Shown: one piece after another, positions 8,613-17,681 of the stretch
Layout: every line of letters starts with the position of its first letter
How positions within the stretch are numbered: position 1 is the stretch's first letter
Source of the DNA: Natronosalvus sp042663485
Lineage (GTDB): Archaea; Halobacteriota; Halobacteria; Halobacteriales; Natrialbaceae
Strand: one strand, 5' to 3'
DNA: 64,000 nt
Assembly: GCA_042663485.1 (NCBI GenBank)
Contig: JBHTAF010000001.1
Position numbers and translations under genes: made by a program
Notes under the pieces: model-generated
Seen by the model: the letters and a program-made list of their open reading frames with translations, nothing else
The model's database searches: none
Told to the model about the DNA's origin: nothing

Positions 8613-9700
8613 CGGCCGATCCCCGCTTCGAGATCGATTCCAGGTTTCTCGCGCGGTTCGCCCGCCGTCTCGAGGATCGTCTCGATGAGGTACGTAGTCA
8701 CGTCGATCTTGTCGTCGAGGAGTTTCCGTCGCTTTCGCCTCCAGCGTGCCTTCGCGTCGGGATCGGTCGAGAGGTCGCGAGCGAGCGCCAGCGTCTCCCG
8801 TTCGTCTGATAGAGAGGAGAGGAGGCCGTACGTGGACTCGAGTTCCACGAAGTTGCTCATGTCGCCGTCGCCGACGAACGAATTCGATCGGATCGCCGGC
8901 GTCCCCAGGATGGCCGCCTCCGTCGCCATCGTCTGGGAGTCGCCGACGTAGAGATCGGCGTAGTAGAGCAGGTCGTGAATCAATTCCGGCGGAACCGGGA
9001 GACGATAGGGCTCGAACTCCGGCGGTAGCGGATCCTCACTGGTGACGTACGCTGGCCCCTCTTCGGAGAGGAGTGAAAGCAGTTCGCGTTTTCCCTCACG
9101 TGAGAACCCGCGGTTGCCGGTGTCGTGACTGGCGCTCCAGGAGACGAACCGACAGACCGAGTAGTGCTCGTGCGGATCGACGCCGACGGCCCTGAGTCGG
9201 TCGGGATCGGGGTCGAACCGATTCGGATGGAGGTACGCGAGTTCGTGGTACCCCGCGTATCGCTCCTGTTTCGCGCCGAGGTCGCGACCGTAGTTCACCG
9301 GTGTACAGATCTTAGTCGCGAACGGATGCGTCAACCGCGCTTGCAACGTGGCGACCTCGCTGTCGTCGAAGAGGATCATTGGCGTCCCGTTCAATCGAGC
9401 GGCGTGGGCGGCTGGCGGGATCGGTGAACTGACGACCACGTCCGGATCGATTCGTCGCGTGGCGCGGAGGGTTCGAATCTCGCGCTCAATCAGTTCGAGA
9501 AACAGCCCGGCCACGTTCGATCGCTTCCGCGAGAGCGGAGTGTGGTCGATCCCGTACCGGTCGAGGAGCGTGACCGTGAGGTCTTTCTCCCGGGAGAACA
9601 CGTGCGTTTCGTGGCCGAGGTCCTCGAGTTCGCCGATAGCGTGTTTGAACAGGTGGACGTGTGCCGGATGGCCGACATCGAACAGGACGGTCGCCGTCAT
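8609..9700 (-). CDS. DUF354 family glycosyltransferase-like protein
   Basis: A 363-residue protein beginning with FDVGHPAHVHLFKHAI, the hallmark N-terminus of the DUF354 family, which has a GT-B-like fold related to UDP-GlcNAc 2-epimerases. The C-terminal half contains YYADLYVGDSQTMATEAA, a nucleotide-sugar-binding-like segment. Biochemical function in the family is not firmly established; most members sit in polysaccharide clusters. It overlaps both neighbours by ATGA, so it is co-translated with the GT2 and the epimerase. Confidence 0.82.
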   Translation of the reverse strand: MTATVLFDVGHPAHVHLFKHAIGELEDLGHETHVFSREKDLTVTLLDRYGIDHTPLSRKRSNVAGLFLELIEREIRTLRATRRIDPDVVVSSPIPPAAHAARLNGTPMILFDDSEVATLQARLTHPFATKICTPVNYGRDLGAKQERYAGYHELAYLHPNRFDPDPDRLRAVGVDPHEHYSVCRFVSWSASHDTGNRGFSREGKRELLSLLSEEGPAYVTSEDPLPPEFEPYRLPVPPELIHDLLYYADLYVGDSQTMATEAAILGTPAIRSNSFVGDGDMSNFVELESTYGLLSSLSDERETLALARDLSTDPDAKARWRRKRRKLLDDKIDVTTYLIETILETAGEPREKPGIDLEAGIGR

Positions 9701-10764
9701 TCGTGAATCACCACCTCACGGTCTTCGTTTTCCTGCATGTCGAACACCATCGCGAACAGCAGGAATAACCAGCCGACGAGAAACAGGAGGGTACTCACGA
9801 GGACGCGAGTGAACGGCGACTCTCTAGAGCGGGAGAGGAACGACCAGAGCACGCCGAGCGTCCCGAGCGCGGACGCACCCGCACCGAAGAGGTAGAACAG
9901 GACGACCGGATGGAAGTCGAACCGAAGGTACCGGGTCTCGAGTCGCCAGATGAAGTTCCGAAGGAGCATTCCCGAGACGTTCCGGACGTACGTCGAGTAG
10001 ACGATGCTCGACTCCTCGTCGCCGTAGACCGCGGGGATCGAAACGTCGGCGACACGGGCACTTCTGGTGTTCAGCTTCACGAGGAGGTCGTTGCAGTAGC
10101 CGTAGTACTCGTACATCGACTCGAGGTCGACGGCCTCCAGTGCGTCCCTCGAGATCGCGGTGTAACCGTTCTGAGGATCGCTCAGCTTCCAGTATCCCGA
10201 AGCGATTTTCGTCAGTAGTGAGAGAAGCGCGTTGCCGAACAGACGGAACCGCGGCATCGATCGCTGGTGATCGGGAGCGAGCAGTCGATTTCCCTTTGCA
10301 TAGTCCGCGACTCCGTCGACGATCGGGTCGAGGAGCTTCGGCATCGCCTCGAGATCCATCTGGCCGTCGCCGTCAACGGTGACGACGATGTCGAGTCGTC
10401 CGGCCCGCGCCGCCAGATAGCCGGTCTTGATCGCGCCGCCGGCACCACGGTTCTCGCGATGATCGATCGGGACGACGCGACCGATCGGTTCGTGAACGTT
10501 TGCTCTCGCTGCGAGTGCAGGGTTCTCTCCACCATCGGGTCGAATTCGTTCGACCCGGTCTGCCACCGCCCCCTCTCTGTTGATCTGACGGCGAGCGTCC
10601 GAACGCGCTGCCTCGAGAATTGCCTCCCACGTTCCGTCCGTGGAGCAGTCGTTCACGACGTACAGTCGGTCGACGAACGAGGGCATCTCTCTGACGACGT
10701 CGCCGATGAAATGTTCCTCGTTGTACGCCGGAACGACGGCGGCGACGGAGTGATCTCGATACAT
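9697..10764 (-). CDS. GT2 glycosyltransferase with C-terminal membrane segments
   Basis: A 355-residue GT-A glycosyltransferase: VVPAYNEE and NDCSTDGTW at the N-terminus and VTVDGDGQMD for the DXD-type metal site. Two hydrophobic helices (about residues 285-345) resemble polyprenyl-phosphate sugar transferases. ATG 10764 is chosen because GGAGG lies 6-11 nt upstream and the codon overlaps the previous stop (TAATG). Unusual is about 45 residues of Arg/Ala-rich insertion between the NDCSTDGT segment and HRENRGAGGAIKTG. It probably transfers a sugar to a dolichol phosphate or growing glycan on the cytoplasmic face. Confidence 0.87.
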   Translation of the reverse strand: MYRDHSVAAVVPAYNEEHFIGDVVREMPSFVDRLYVVNDCSTDGTWEAILEAARSDARRQINREGAVADRVERIRPDGGENPALAARANVHEPIGRVVPIDHRENRGAGGAIKTGYLAARAGRLDIVVTVDGDGQMDLEAMPKLLDPIVDGVADYAKGNRLLAPDHQRSMPRFRLFGNALLSLLTKIASGYWKLSDPQNGYTAISRDALEAVDLESMYEYYGYCNDLLVKLNTRSARVADVSIPAVYGDEESSIVYSTYVRNVSGMLLRNFIWRLETRYLRFDFHPVVLFYLFGAGASALGTLGVLWSFLSRSRESPFTRVLVSTLLFLVGWLFLLFAMVFDMQENEDREVVIHE

Positions 10765-12089
10765 TACAACCTCCAGTAGCGGCAATCGTGTTCGCCCGCC
10801 CGGTCCTCGAACATCCCGTCGACGTCGACGAGGACGGGGTTCTCGTTCATCTCGGCGAGTAACCCGCCGACGTCGAGTTCGTCGAAGGCATCGTGTGGCG
10901 TTCCGATCACAATGGCATCGATTCCATCCCCGAACGGTTCGGGAACGACGTCGATACCGAAGCGCTCTCGGATATCGGCGTCGGCCGCGTGCGGATCGTA
11001 TCCGACGACGGAGACGCCGTACTCGCGGAGGTAGTCGATCACGCCGCCGATCGACGATCTGAGATCCGCCACGTTCGGCTTATACGTCAGTCCGAGGATC
11101 AGGACGGTGCTGTGCTTGAGTACGTTTTCGGCGTCGTTCAGGGTCTTTACAGTCATCTCTCCGACGTGGGTTGGAACGTAGTCGTTGATCTCGCGCGCGG
11201 TTCGAACGAGTTCGAGCTTGAACCCGTTACGTTCGCTCTCGTAGGCGAGGTAGAACGGATCGACCGGGATACAGTGGCCGCCGACGAGGCCGGGTCGATA
11301 ATCGTGAAAGTTCCACTTCGTCTTCGCCGCGTCGAGCACGGCCTGCGTGTCGATCCCCAGGTGCGTACACGCTACCGCGAGTTCGTTCACCAGCGCGATG
11401 TTGAGGTCGCGCTGCGTATTCTCGACGCACTTCGCGGCTTCGGCGGTTTCGATCGTCGGCGCCTCGTGGACGCCCGCGTCGACGATCGATCCGTAGAGGT
11501 CGACGAGACTCGCCCGCGATCCCTCGGTCAATCCGCTCACGATCTTGACGACGTTGCGTAAACCATGGTCGTCGTCGCCCGGGACGATTCGTTCGGGCGA
11601 ATAGCCGACGCCGAATTCCTCGCCCGCCGTCAGGCTCGAGCCGCGCTCGAGTGCCGGAACGAATATCTCGCGGGTCGCCCCCGGATACACCGTCGACTCG
11701 AGGACGACGGTCGTCCCCCCGGTGAGGTGTTCGCCGACCGTCTCCCCCGCCCGTTCGACCAGGCCGAGGTCCGGTTTCTCGAGTTCGTCGACCGGAGTCG
11801 GCACCGCCACGACGACGTAATCGGCCGTCGATATCACGCTCGGGTCGGTCGTAAACTGTATTGAACTCTCGGCGATTGATCGATCGCTGACGTCGCCCGT
11901 CGGATCCATTCCGCGCTCGAGCGTTCGAATCTTGTCCGTATCGACGTCGTAACCGCGGACGTCGTACCCGACGCTGTCGAACTCGCACGCGAGCGGGAGT
12001 CCGACGTAGCCGAGTCCGACGACGCAGATCCGGTTGGCAGATGGGGCGAAAGCAGTGCTCGCGTTCGCGGTATTGCTCACGAATCCCAC
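10764..12089 (-). CDS. nucleotide-sugar dehydrogenase 1 (UDP-HexNAc 6-dehydrogenase)
   Basis: A 441-residue enzyme of the UDP-glucose/UDP-ManNAc dehydrogenase family. It has an N-terminal NAD-binding VGLGYVGLPLA, a central AKCVENTQRDLNIALVNE helix, and the catalytic Cys in GGHCIPVDPFY at about residue 273. The C-terminal UDP-binding domain includes LGLTYKPNVADLR. It oxidises C6 of a UDP-sugar to a uronate with two NAD+. The sequence resembles TviB/WbpO- or WbpA-type enzymes more than the second dehydrogenase does, but this is impression only. It overlaps the second dehydrogenase by 13 nt. Confidence 0.88.
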   Translation of the reverse strand: MGFVSNTANASTAFAPSANRICVVGLGYVGLPLACEFDSVGYDVRGYDVDTDKIRTLERGMDPTGDVSDRSIAESSIQFTTDPSVISTADYVVVAVPTPVDELEKPDLGLVERAGETVGEHLTGGTTVVLESTVYPGATREIFVPALERGSSLTAGEEFGVGYSPERIVPGDDDHGLRNVVKIVSGLTEGSRASLVDLYGSIVDAGVHEAPTIETAEAAKCVENTQRDLNIALVNELAVACTHLGIDTQAVLDAAKTKWNFHDYRPGLVGGHCIPVDPFYLAYESERNGFKLELVRTAREINDYVPTHVGEMTVKTLNDAENVLKHSTVLILGLTYKPNVADLRSSIGGVIDYLREYGVSVVGYDPHAADADIRERFGIDVVPEPFGDGIDAIVIGTPHDAFDELDVGGLLAEMNENPVLVDVDGMFEDRAGEHDCRYWRL

Positions 12090-13600
12090 CCCCGCTGCTC
12101 GCGAACCCCGCCTCCGATTTCGTATACCAACGAATCGACCGGGCTAGCGACGGTTCCGCGACCGTCGACGACGACCGGACGGTGATCACTACGAGCACTG
12201 GGTTCGTCTTCACAGTCCGTTCCCAGGTCCGCCCACCGAATCTCGTCGAACTCCTCGTGCGGTGTAACGAGAATCACGCCGTCGATCGGGAGGTCGTACG
12301 CCGCCTCGAGCGAAACCGCCTCCAGGTCGAACACCTCGAAGCCCTCCGATTCGAGCATCGGATCGACGCCGTAGACCGTCGCGCCGGCCGCGGAGAGTTC
12401 GGCGGCGATATCGATCGACGGCGAGGCCCTGATCTCTTCGACGCCGGGCCTGTAGGTCAGCCCGAGCACCAGTACCGCCGCGTCCGACAGCGCCGTCCCC
12501 TCGGCCTCGAGGCCGTCGCGCAGTTTTGCGACCGTGAACGCCGGCATCGAGTCGTTGACCGCTCGAGCGGTCTCGAGCAGCGGGGCGTCGGTCTCGAAGG
12601 GATCGATTACGAAGTACGGGTAGAACGGGATGCAGTGGCCACCGACACCGGGTCCCGGTTCGTGGATGTCACAGTAGGGCTGGGTGTTCGCGACGTCGAT
12701 CGCCTCGCGGACGTCGATTCCGAACTCGTCGGTGAACATCGCGAGTTCGTTCGCGAGCGCGATGTTGACGTCGCGGTACAGTCCCTCGAAGACCTTGACG
12801 CACTCGGCGGTGGTCGCGTCGGAGACCGTAATCACGCCCTCGTCGTTGATGGTCTCGTAAATTGCTCGCGCAGCTGCGGTACTCTCCGCGTCGACGCCGC
12901 CGACGACCTTCGGGTACGCGCCGCGGATGTCCTCGAGCGCTCGTCCCGAGGACGTCCGTTCGGGGCAGAAGGCCACGCCGAACGACCCGCGGGAGAGTCC
13001 CGACGCCGCCTCGAGCGCCGGAAGCACCCGATCGCTGGTCGTCCGGGGTGGTACGGTACACTCGACGAGCACCAGGTCGCCCGGGTCCAGTCCGGTTCCG
13101 ATCGCCTCGATCGCGGCGTCGAGGATCGAGAGGTCGGGCGCTCGCTCGTCCGTGATCGGCGTCGGCACGATGACGACGTGAACCGCGCATTGCGCTGCAG
13201 CCTCACGAGGGTTCGTCGTCGCCTCGAGCGCGCCGGCGGACACTCGATCGGAGACCAGGTCGTCCAGGCCGGGTTCTCGTTTGACGTGACAGTCTCCTGC
13301 CCGAATCGTCGCCACGACGTCGGGGTCGATATCGACGCCGAGGACGTTGCCGGTCGTCTCGGCGAACACTGCGGCGAGGGGGAGTCCCATCTTTCCGAGT
13401 CCGTAGACGGCCACCGGGATCGATCCCGAGACGAACGCGCGACGCAGTCGTTCGCTCGAGCGGCCGGTTCCGTACGGTCGGGTGCTCGCCGCTGTGGATT
13501 CCGCTGACGAGTCTCGGTCGTTTGTACGGTCGACTGTTCCGCCGTCGGCCACGACGACCTCGAATCCGTCGGCCTTGGCGACCGATTGTCGATCAGTCAT
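12077..13600 (-). CDS. nucleotide-sugar dehydrogenase 2 (UDP-ManNAc dehydrogenase-like)
   Basis: A 507-residue homologue of the neighbouring dehydrogenase. It has a hydrophilic N-terminal extension of about 60 residues before the NAD site (YGLGKMGLPLA), the AECVKVFEGLYRDVNIALANE helix and catalytic Cys near residue 323 in GGHCIPFYPYF. The WecC-like reaction is UDP-ManNAc plus 2 NAD+ to UDP-ManNAcA. Having two tandem dehydrogenases suggests two different uronates (for example UDP-GlcNAcA and UDP-ManNAcA). It overlaps the Gfo/Idh gene by 8 nt. Confidence 0.86.
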   Translation of the reverse strand: MTDRQSVAKADGFEVVVADGGTVDRTNDRDSSAESTAASTRPYGTGRSSERLRRAFVSGSIPVAVYGLGKMGLPLAAVFAETTGNVLGVDIDPDVVATIRAGDCHVKREPGLDDLVSDRVSAGALEATTNPREAAAQCAVHVVIVPTPITDERAPDLSILDAAIEAIGTGLDPGDLVLVECTVPPRTTSDRVLPALEAASGLSRGSFGVAFCPERTSSGRALEDIRGAYPKVVGGVDAESTAAARAIYETINDEGVITVSDATTAECVKVFEGLYRDVNIALANELAMFTDEFGIDVREAIDVANTQPYCDIHEPGPGVGGHCIPFYPYFVIDPFETDAPLLETARAVNDSMPAFTVAKLRDGLEAEGTALSDAAVLVLGLTYRPGVEEIRASPSIDIAAELSAAGATVYGVDPMLESEGFEVFDLEAVSLEAAYDLPIDGVILVTPHEEFDEIRWADLGTDCEDEPSARSDHRPVVVDGRGTVASPVDSLVYEIGGGVREQRGWDS

Positions 13601-14582
13601 CTGCCACCCTCACTCCGAGGTCAGATCGGTCGCCCATGGCCTGGGCTTCGATCTGGTGGGTCAACTCGAGCGCGGCCAGTCCATCGTCGATGGTCACGGA
13701 CGGCGTCTCGTTCGACGCGACGGCATCGACAAACGCCTCGAGTTCGTTCCGTAGCGGTTCCTCGTTCGGCACGTGCGGTCGTTCGACGACGCTCTCGTGC
13801 TGGAATCGAACGTTGCCGTCGCGTTCGGCGTACTTGGGGACCGAGTTGCGGTGAATCGCGATCGACTGGGCGATGTAATCGAGTTCGATGAGACACTCTC
13901 TGGCGGTCACGGTGAGTCGGCGAACTTTTCGCTGGGTGAGTCGGCTGGCGGTGAGCGACGCCATGATCCCGGAGTCGAACTCGAGCAGCGCCGACGCGTG
14001 GCGGTTGTCGTTCACGCCGGTGCTCTTGACGCTCGTCGGCGACTCGTCGAGCAACGAGAGCACGACGTCGATGTCGTGGATCATCAGGTCGAGGACGGCG
14101 CTGTCGTCGATTCGACGGTTCGGTGGCGGTCCGAGCCGTTCTGCGTGTATACTGATGATCGAGAGATCCTCGACGATCTTGCGGAGCGTCACCACGGCCG
14201 GGTTGAACCGCTCGACGTGACCGACCTGTACCGCCACGTCGGCGCGGTTCGCTCTCGAGCGGAGCCGTCGTCCCTCCTCGAGATTCGCGACGAGAGGTTT
14301 CTCGATGAGCATCGCGATGCCCGCCTCCAGACACTGCCCGGCGACGTCGTAGTGATGCACGGTCGGGACGACGATCGAGGCGGCGTCGACCGATGCGAGG
14401 AGCGACTCCAGGTCCATCGCGGTGGCGCCGTGTTCGTCGGCGACGCGAGCGGCGCGTTCGTCGTCGACGTCGAAGACGCCGACCAGATTCGCCTCTGACA
14501 GTCCCGCGTAGACGCGCGCGTGCTGTCTCCCCATCGAGCCAACGCCGATTACGCCGACGTCTATCTGTCGTTCAGTTCGCAT
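13593..14582 (-). CDS. Gfo/Idh/MocA oxidoreductase (WbpB-like)
   Basis: A 329-residue NAD(P)-dependent oxidoreductase: VIGVGSMGRQHARVY dinucleotide fold at the N-terminus, the catalytic-Lys motif LIEKPLV near residue 95, and VGHVERFNPAV and LMIHDIDVVLSL in the C-terminal domain. In WbpB-type pathways such enzymes oxidise C3 of UDP-GlcNAcA before transamination. Position between the dehydrogenases and an acyltransferase fits that role, but the substrate is inferred from context. Confidence 0.85.
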   Translation of the reverse strand: MRTERQIDVGVIGVGSMGRQHARVYAGLSEANLVGVFDVDDERAARVADEHGATAMDLESLLASVDAASIVVPTVHHYDVAGQCLEAGIAMLIEKPLVANLEEGRRLRSRANRADVAVQVGHVERFNPAVVTLRKIVEDLSIISIHAERLGPPPNRRIDDSAVLDLMIHDIDVVLSLLDESPTSVKSTGVNDNRHASALLEFDSGIMASLTASRLTQRKVRRLTVTARECLIELDYIAQSIAIHRNSVPKYAERDGNVRFQHESVVERPHVPNEEPLRNELEAFVDAVASNETPSVTIDDGLAALELTHQIEAQAMGDRSDLGVRVADD

Positions 14583-14621
14583 ACGCGACGCTCACCTCCC
14601 TGGCGAACGCGACGATGGCGA

Positions 14622-15197
14622 TCATGCAGCGTTCCCCCCTCGAAGCGACTCCGGAAGCGGTTCGTGTCTCGCCGGAACGCCGACGGCCAGCGTCTCCTCG
14701 GGGACGTCCGCCGAGACGACCGCACCCGCGGCGACGAACGAGCCTCGCCCGACGGTCACGCCGGGGAGGATGGTCGCGTTCGCCCCGATCGAGACGTGAT
14801 CCTCGAGGGTCGGGCCCTCGAGATCGACCTCCCGACGGAGTGGATAGGGATCGTTCGTCAGGACGGCGTTCGGACCGAGAAAAACGTTATCTCCGATGGT
14901 GGTCTCCGCAGGTACGTAGACGCCAGTCTGTATGCTCACGTTCGAGCCGACGGTCGACGTCCCATCTATGGTCGTGTTCGTCCCGACGAGCACGTCGTCG
15001 CCGATTCGGGTTTGTTCGCGAACCAGCGCGAAGTGACCCGTACTGAATCGGTCGCCGATCACGACGTCGTCGTAGACGATCGTCCCCGCCCTGATCGTCG
15101 GATCGTCGCCGATGACTGGCGGCTGTGTCCCGTCGTCGTAGGCGTAGCCGATCGACGGCGTATCGGTCGATCCGAGCAGTAACTCGTTGTCTCTCAT
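14622..15197 (-). CDS. left-handed beta-helix acyltransferase (WbpD-like)
   Basis: A 191-residue hexapeptide-repeat protein. Imperfect [LIV]-G-x4 turns run through most of it (VIGDDPTIRAG, VVIGDRFSTG, TRIGDDVLVG), ending with AAGAVVSADVPEETLAVGVPAR. Family members acetylate amino sugars with acetyl-CoA; WbpD acts on a UDP-3-amino-uronate. First gene of the leftward operon. ATG at 15197 is preferred; an in-frame ATG at 15218 would add seven residues. Confidence 0.84.
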   Translation of the reverse strand: MRDNELLLGSTDTPSIGYAYDDGTQPPVIGDDPTIRAGTIVYDDVVIGDRFSTGHFALVREQTRIGDDVLVGTNTTIDGTSTVGSNVSIQTGVYVPAETTIGDNVFLGPNAVLTNDPYPLRREVDLEGPTLEDHVSIGANATILPGVTVGRGSFVAAGAVVSADVPEETLAVGVPARHEPLPESLRGGNAA

Positions 15198-15562
15198 CGT
15201 AAATCGGGATGGACGCATGCTCTCAAAAGGGACCGAGACCGTTTCAGCCGTTAATTAACGGTCCGAGCCCTGCAACCGCCGTGTAGCCCGCGGAGCGACA
15301 GACCCCGCTCGCCGGGGACGAGGTCGTTGCTTGACGACGATTTCACGCCTTCGTCGATTCACAGAAGGGGGTGAACACCGCCGCCAGTGACGGTCACCGA
15401 CTCACCGCATCTCGAGCGCGAGTAACGGTTTCTATCCTCACCGTTTCACTCATATCGAAGAACACTGGTTGACACTCCCCATTCAGCGCTGAAACACCGG
15501 AACCGCGAGTGAACGGTCGTGACCCCAGTAATGAGAATTTATCCCGCTGGGACCGAGTGACG
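15198..15562. other. divergent promoter region of EPS operon
   Basis: No gene seen. It holds a TTTTGA-like box near 15228 and a perfect 14-bp palindrome at 15248-15261, both suitably placed for the leftward operon. An AATTTATCCC box near 15537-15545 is suited to rightward transcription. Confidence 0.5.
15248..15261. promoter_or_regulatory. 14-bp perfect palindrome around TTAATTAA
   Basis: CCGTTAATTAACGG is fully self-complementary and strikingly AT-rich for this genome. It lies 30-64 nt upstream of either possible start of the acyltransferase. It could be the operon's TATA element, a repressor operator, or both. Confidence 0.4.
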
Positions 15563-15718
15563 ATGGCTCAGTTCGAAGGCCCTTATCCTGGAAAGCATCG
15601 ACTGACCGGTTTCGTGGAGGACACAATGCCGGAATTGGACGGGACGGAGCACGCGGACCCATTTCGGCACTCGAGGGACCGAGTCGAAACCGTTACCATT
15701 TCGAATCGAGACTGGTGA
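15563..15718 (+). CDS. possible small protein upstream of S9 peptidase, 51 aa
   Basis: ATG at 15563 lies about 23-25 nt downstream of the AATTTATCCC box, a leaderless arrangement, and the frame stops 3 nt before the peptidase ATG. Composition is mildly acidic but third-base GC is lower than in neighbouring genes, and no family is recognised. It may be only a translated leader. Confidence 0.3.
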   Translation: MAQFEGPYPGKHRLTGFVEDTMPELDGTEHADPFRHSRDRVETVTISNRDW

Positions 15719-15721
15719 GCC

Positions 15722-17620
15722 ATGGGAACGTACGACATCGAGCGCTATCTTAACATTCGAAGCGCCTACGGTGCCTCTCTCGGACCGGCAGGTGACCGAC
15801 TGGCGTTTCTGATGAACACCACCGGAACGCCCCAAGTCTGGACGCTCGAGGACGCCCAGGCGTGGCCCGAACAGCGAACGTTCTACGACGAGCGGGTGAC
15901 GTTCGCCTCCTGGTCGCCCGAACGAGCGGAACTGGCGTTCGGGATGGACGAAGGTGGCAACGAGCGCGCGCAACTGTACCGACTCGACGCCGAGACGGGC
16001 GAGATCACGAACCTGACCGGGATGCCGGAGGCAAAACACCTCTGGGGCGGGTGGAGCCACGACGGCGAACGGTTCGCATTCACCTCGAATCGCCGGGACG
16101 AGAGCGTCTTCGACGTCTACGTCCAGGGCCGGGCGGAAGTCGGCGACGACGCCGAACTCGTCGCCGAGGGCGGCGGCTGGCTCACGGTCGGCGGCTGGAG
16201 CCCCGATGACTCGCGACTGCTGGTCTCCCAGGCGTACTCGAACTTCGACCAGGACCTCTACAGCCTCGAGGTCGAAACCGGCGAGATGACCCACCTCACG
16301 CCCCACGAGGGCGACGTCCGCTACCAGAGCGCCTCCTGGGCACCCGACTGCGAGGGCCTCTACCTCGTGACCGACGAGGAGACCGACACGCTCGCGCTCG
16401 CATATCTGGACCTCGAGACCCTCGAGGTCGAAACGGTGGTCGAGGGAGGAGAGTGGAACGTCGACGGCCTCGCCCTGGACGACGAGACCGGCCGATTCGT
16501 CTACTCGCGAAACGTGGAGGGCTACACGGAGCTCACCGCGGGCGAACTCGCAGGCGATGACCCAACGGCGTTCGAGACGTTCCCCGAACCCGACCTGCCG
16601 GGCGGACTCTCGGGCGGCGTGAGTTTCGGCCCGGACGCCGAGGTCTTCGCCTGCTCGACGACGGGCGATGCGGTCAACGCGAACGTCTTCGTCGTCGACG
16701 TCGAGTCAGGCGAGAGCGAGCAGTGGACCCTCGCCCCCACGGCAGGAATCCCGCCCGAGACCTTCCGGTCCTCGGAACTCGTTCACGTCGAGAGTTTCGA
16801 CGGCCTCGAAGTGCCCGGATTTCTAACGCTCCCGGAGGGGTCAGCGGGAGCGCTCGAGGGCGCCGGCGAGAGCGAGGATGGAAGCGGCGAGAGCGAGGAC
16901 AGAAGCGGCGAAGCGACAGGCGAAAACGTACCCGACGACGGCTACCCCGTCATCGTCGACATCCACGGCGGCCCCGAGAGCCAGCGCCGACCCTCGTTCT
17001 CGAGCGTCAAGCAGTACTTCCTGAACCGGGGCTACGCCTACTTCGAGCCCAACGTGCGCGGGTCTTCGGGATACGGGAGCGAGTATGCCAGCCTGGACGA
17101 CGTCGAAAAGCGTATGGACTCCGTCGCCGACGTCGCGGCCTGCGTCGAGTGGCTTTCAGGCCACGAAGCGATCGACCCAGATCGAGTCGTCGCCATGGGC
17201 GGCTCCTACGGCGGGTTCATGGTACTGGCCTCGCTCACCGAGTATCCGGAGCTCTGGGCCGCCGGCATCGACGTCGTCGGCATCGCCAACTTCGTCACCT
17301 TCCTCGAGAACACGGGTGACTGGCGCCGGAAACTCCGGGAGGCCGAGTATGGCTCGCTGGCCGAGGATCGCGAGTTCCTCGAGTCCATCTCCCCGATCAA
17401 CACCGTCGAGAACATCGAGGCCCCGCTGTTCGTCCTCCACGGTGAGAACGATCCCCGCGTTCCGGTCGGCGAGGCCGAACAGATCGTCGAAGAGGCACGC
17501 GAGCAGGGCGTCCCCGTCCGCAAGCTCATCTTCGAGGACGAAGGCCACGGCTTCAGCAAGCTCGAGAACCGAATCGAGGCCTACTCGGCGATCGCCGAGT
17601 TCCTCGAAGAGCACGTGTAA
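15722..17620 (+). CDS. S9-family prolyl oligopeptidase / acylaminoacyl peptidase
   Basis: A 632-residue serine peptidase. Residues about 1-370 form a WD40/TolB-like beta-propeller (repeats such as FASWSPERAELAF and WGGWSHDGERFAFTS). The C-terminal alpha/beta-hydrolase has Ser495 in GGSYGGFM, Asp577 in NDPRVPV and His609 in GHGF, a complete catalytic triad. An acidic Gly/Ser/Glu-rich insertion (about residues 376-400) sits between the domains. No signal peptide, so cytoplasmic; it should trim short peptides from the N-terminus. Confidence 0.93.
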   Translation: MGTYDIERYLNIRSAYGASLGPAGDRLAFLMNTTGTPQVWTLEDAQAWPEQRTFYDERVTFASWSPERAELAFGMDEGGNERAQLYRLDAETGEITNLTGMPEAKHLWGGWSHDGERFAFTSNRRDESVFDVYVQGRAEVGDDAELVAEGGGWLTVGGWSPDDSRLLVSQAYSNFDQDLYSLEVETGEMTHLTPHEGDVRYQSASWAPDCEGLYLVTDEETDTLALAYLDLETLEVETVVEGGEWNVDGLALDDETGRFVYSRNVEGYTELTAGELAGDDPTAFETFPEPDLPGGLSGGVSFGPDAEVFACSTTGDAVNANVFVVDVESGESEQWTLAPTAGIPPETFRSSELVHVESFDGLEVPGFLTLPEGSAGALEGAGESEDGSGESEDRSGEATGENVPDDGYPVIVDIHGGPESQRRPSFSSVKQYFLNRGYAYFEPNVRGSSGYGSEYASLDDVEKRMDSVADVAACVEWLSGHEAIDPDRVVAMGGSYGGFMVLASLTEYPELWAAGIDVVGIANFVTFLENTGDWRRKLREAEYGSLAEDREFLESISPINTVENIEAPLFVLHGENDPRVPVGEAEQIVEEAREQGVPVRKLIFEDEGHGFSKLENRIEAYSAIAEFLEEHV

Positions 17621-17645
17621 CGCGTCCGTCTCCAGGTGCCGGAAG

Positions 17646-17656
17646 CTATTTACTTT
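17646..17656 (+). promoter_or_regulatory. TATA-like box before leader ORF and M48 gene
   Basis: TATTTACTTT is centred about 30 nt upstream of the ATG at 17682, the spacing of a leaderless haloarchaeal transcript whose first codon would be that of the 15-residue ORF. Confidence 0.4.
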
Positions 17657-17681
17657 CCTGCTTAGACCTCACGAATATCCC

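Noticed and set aside
12041..13507. 488-residue plus-strand frame opposite dehydrogenase 2
   Set aside because: Dehydrogenase motifs on the minus strand are unambiguous.
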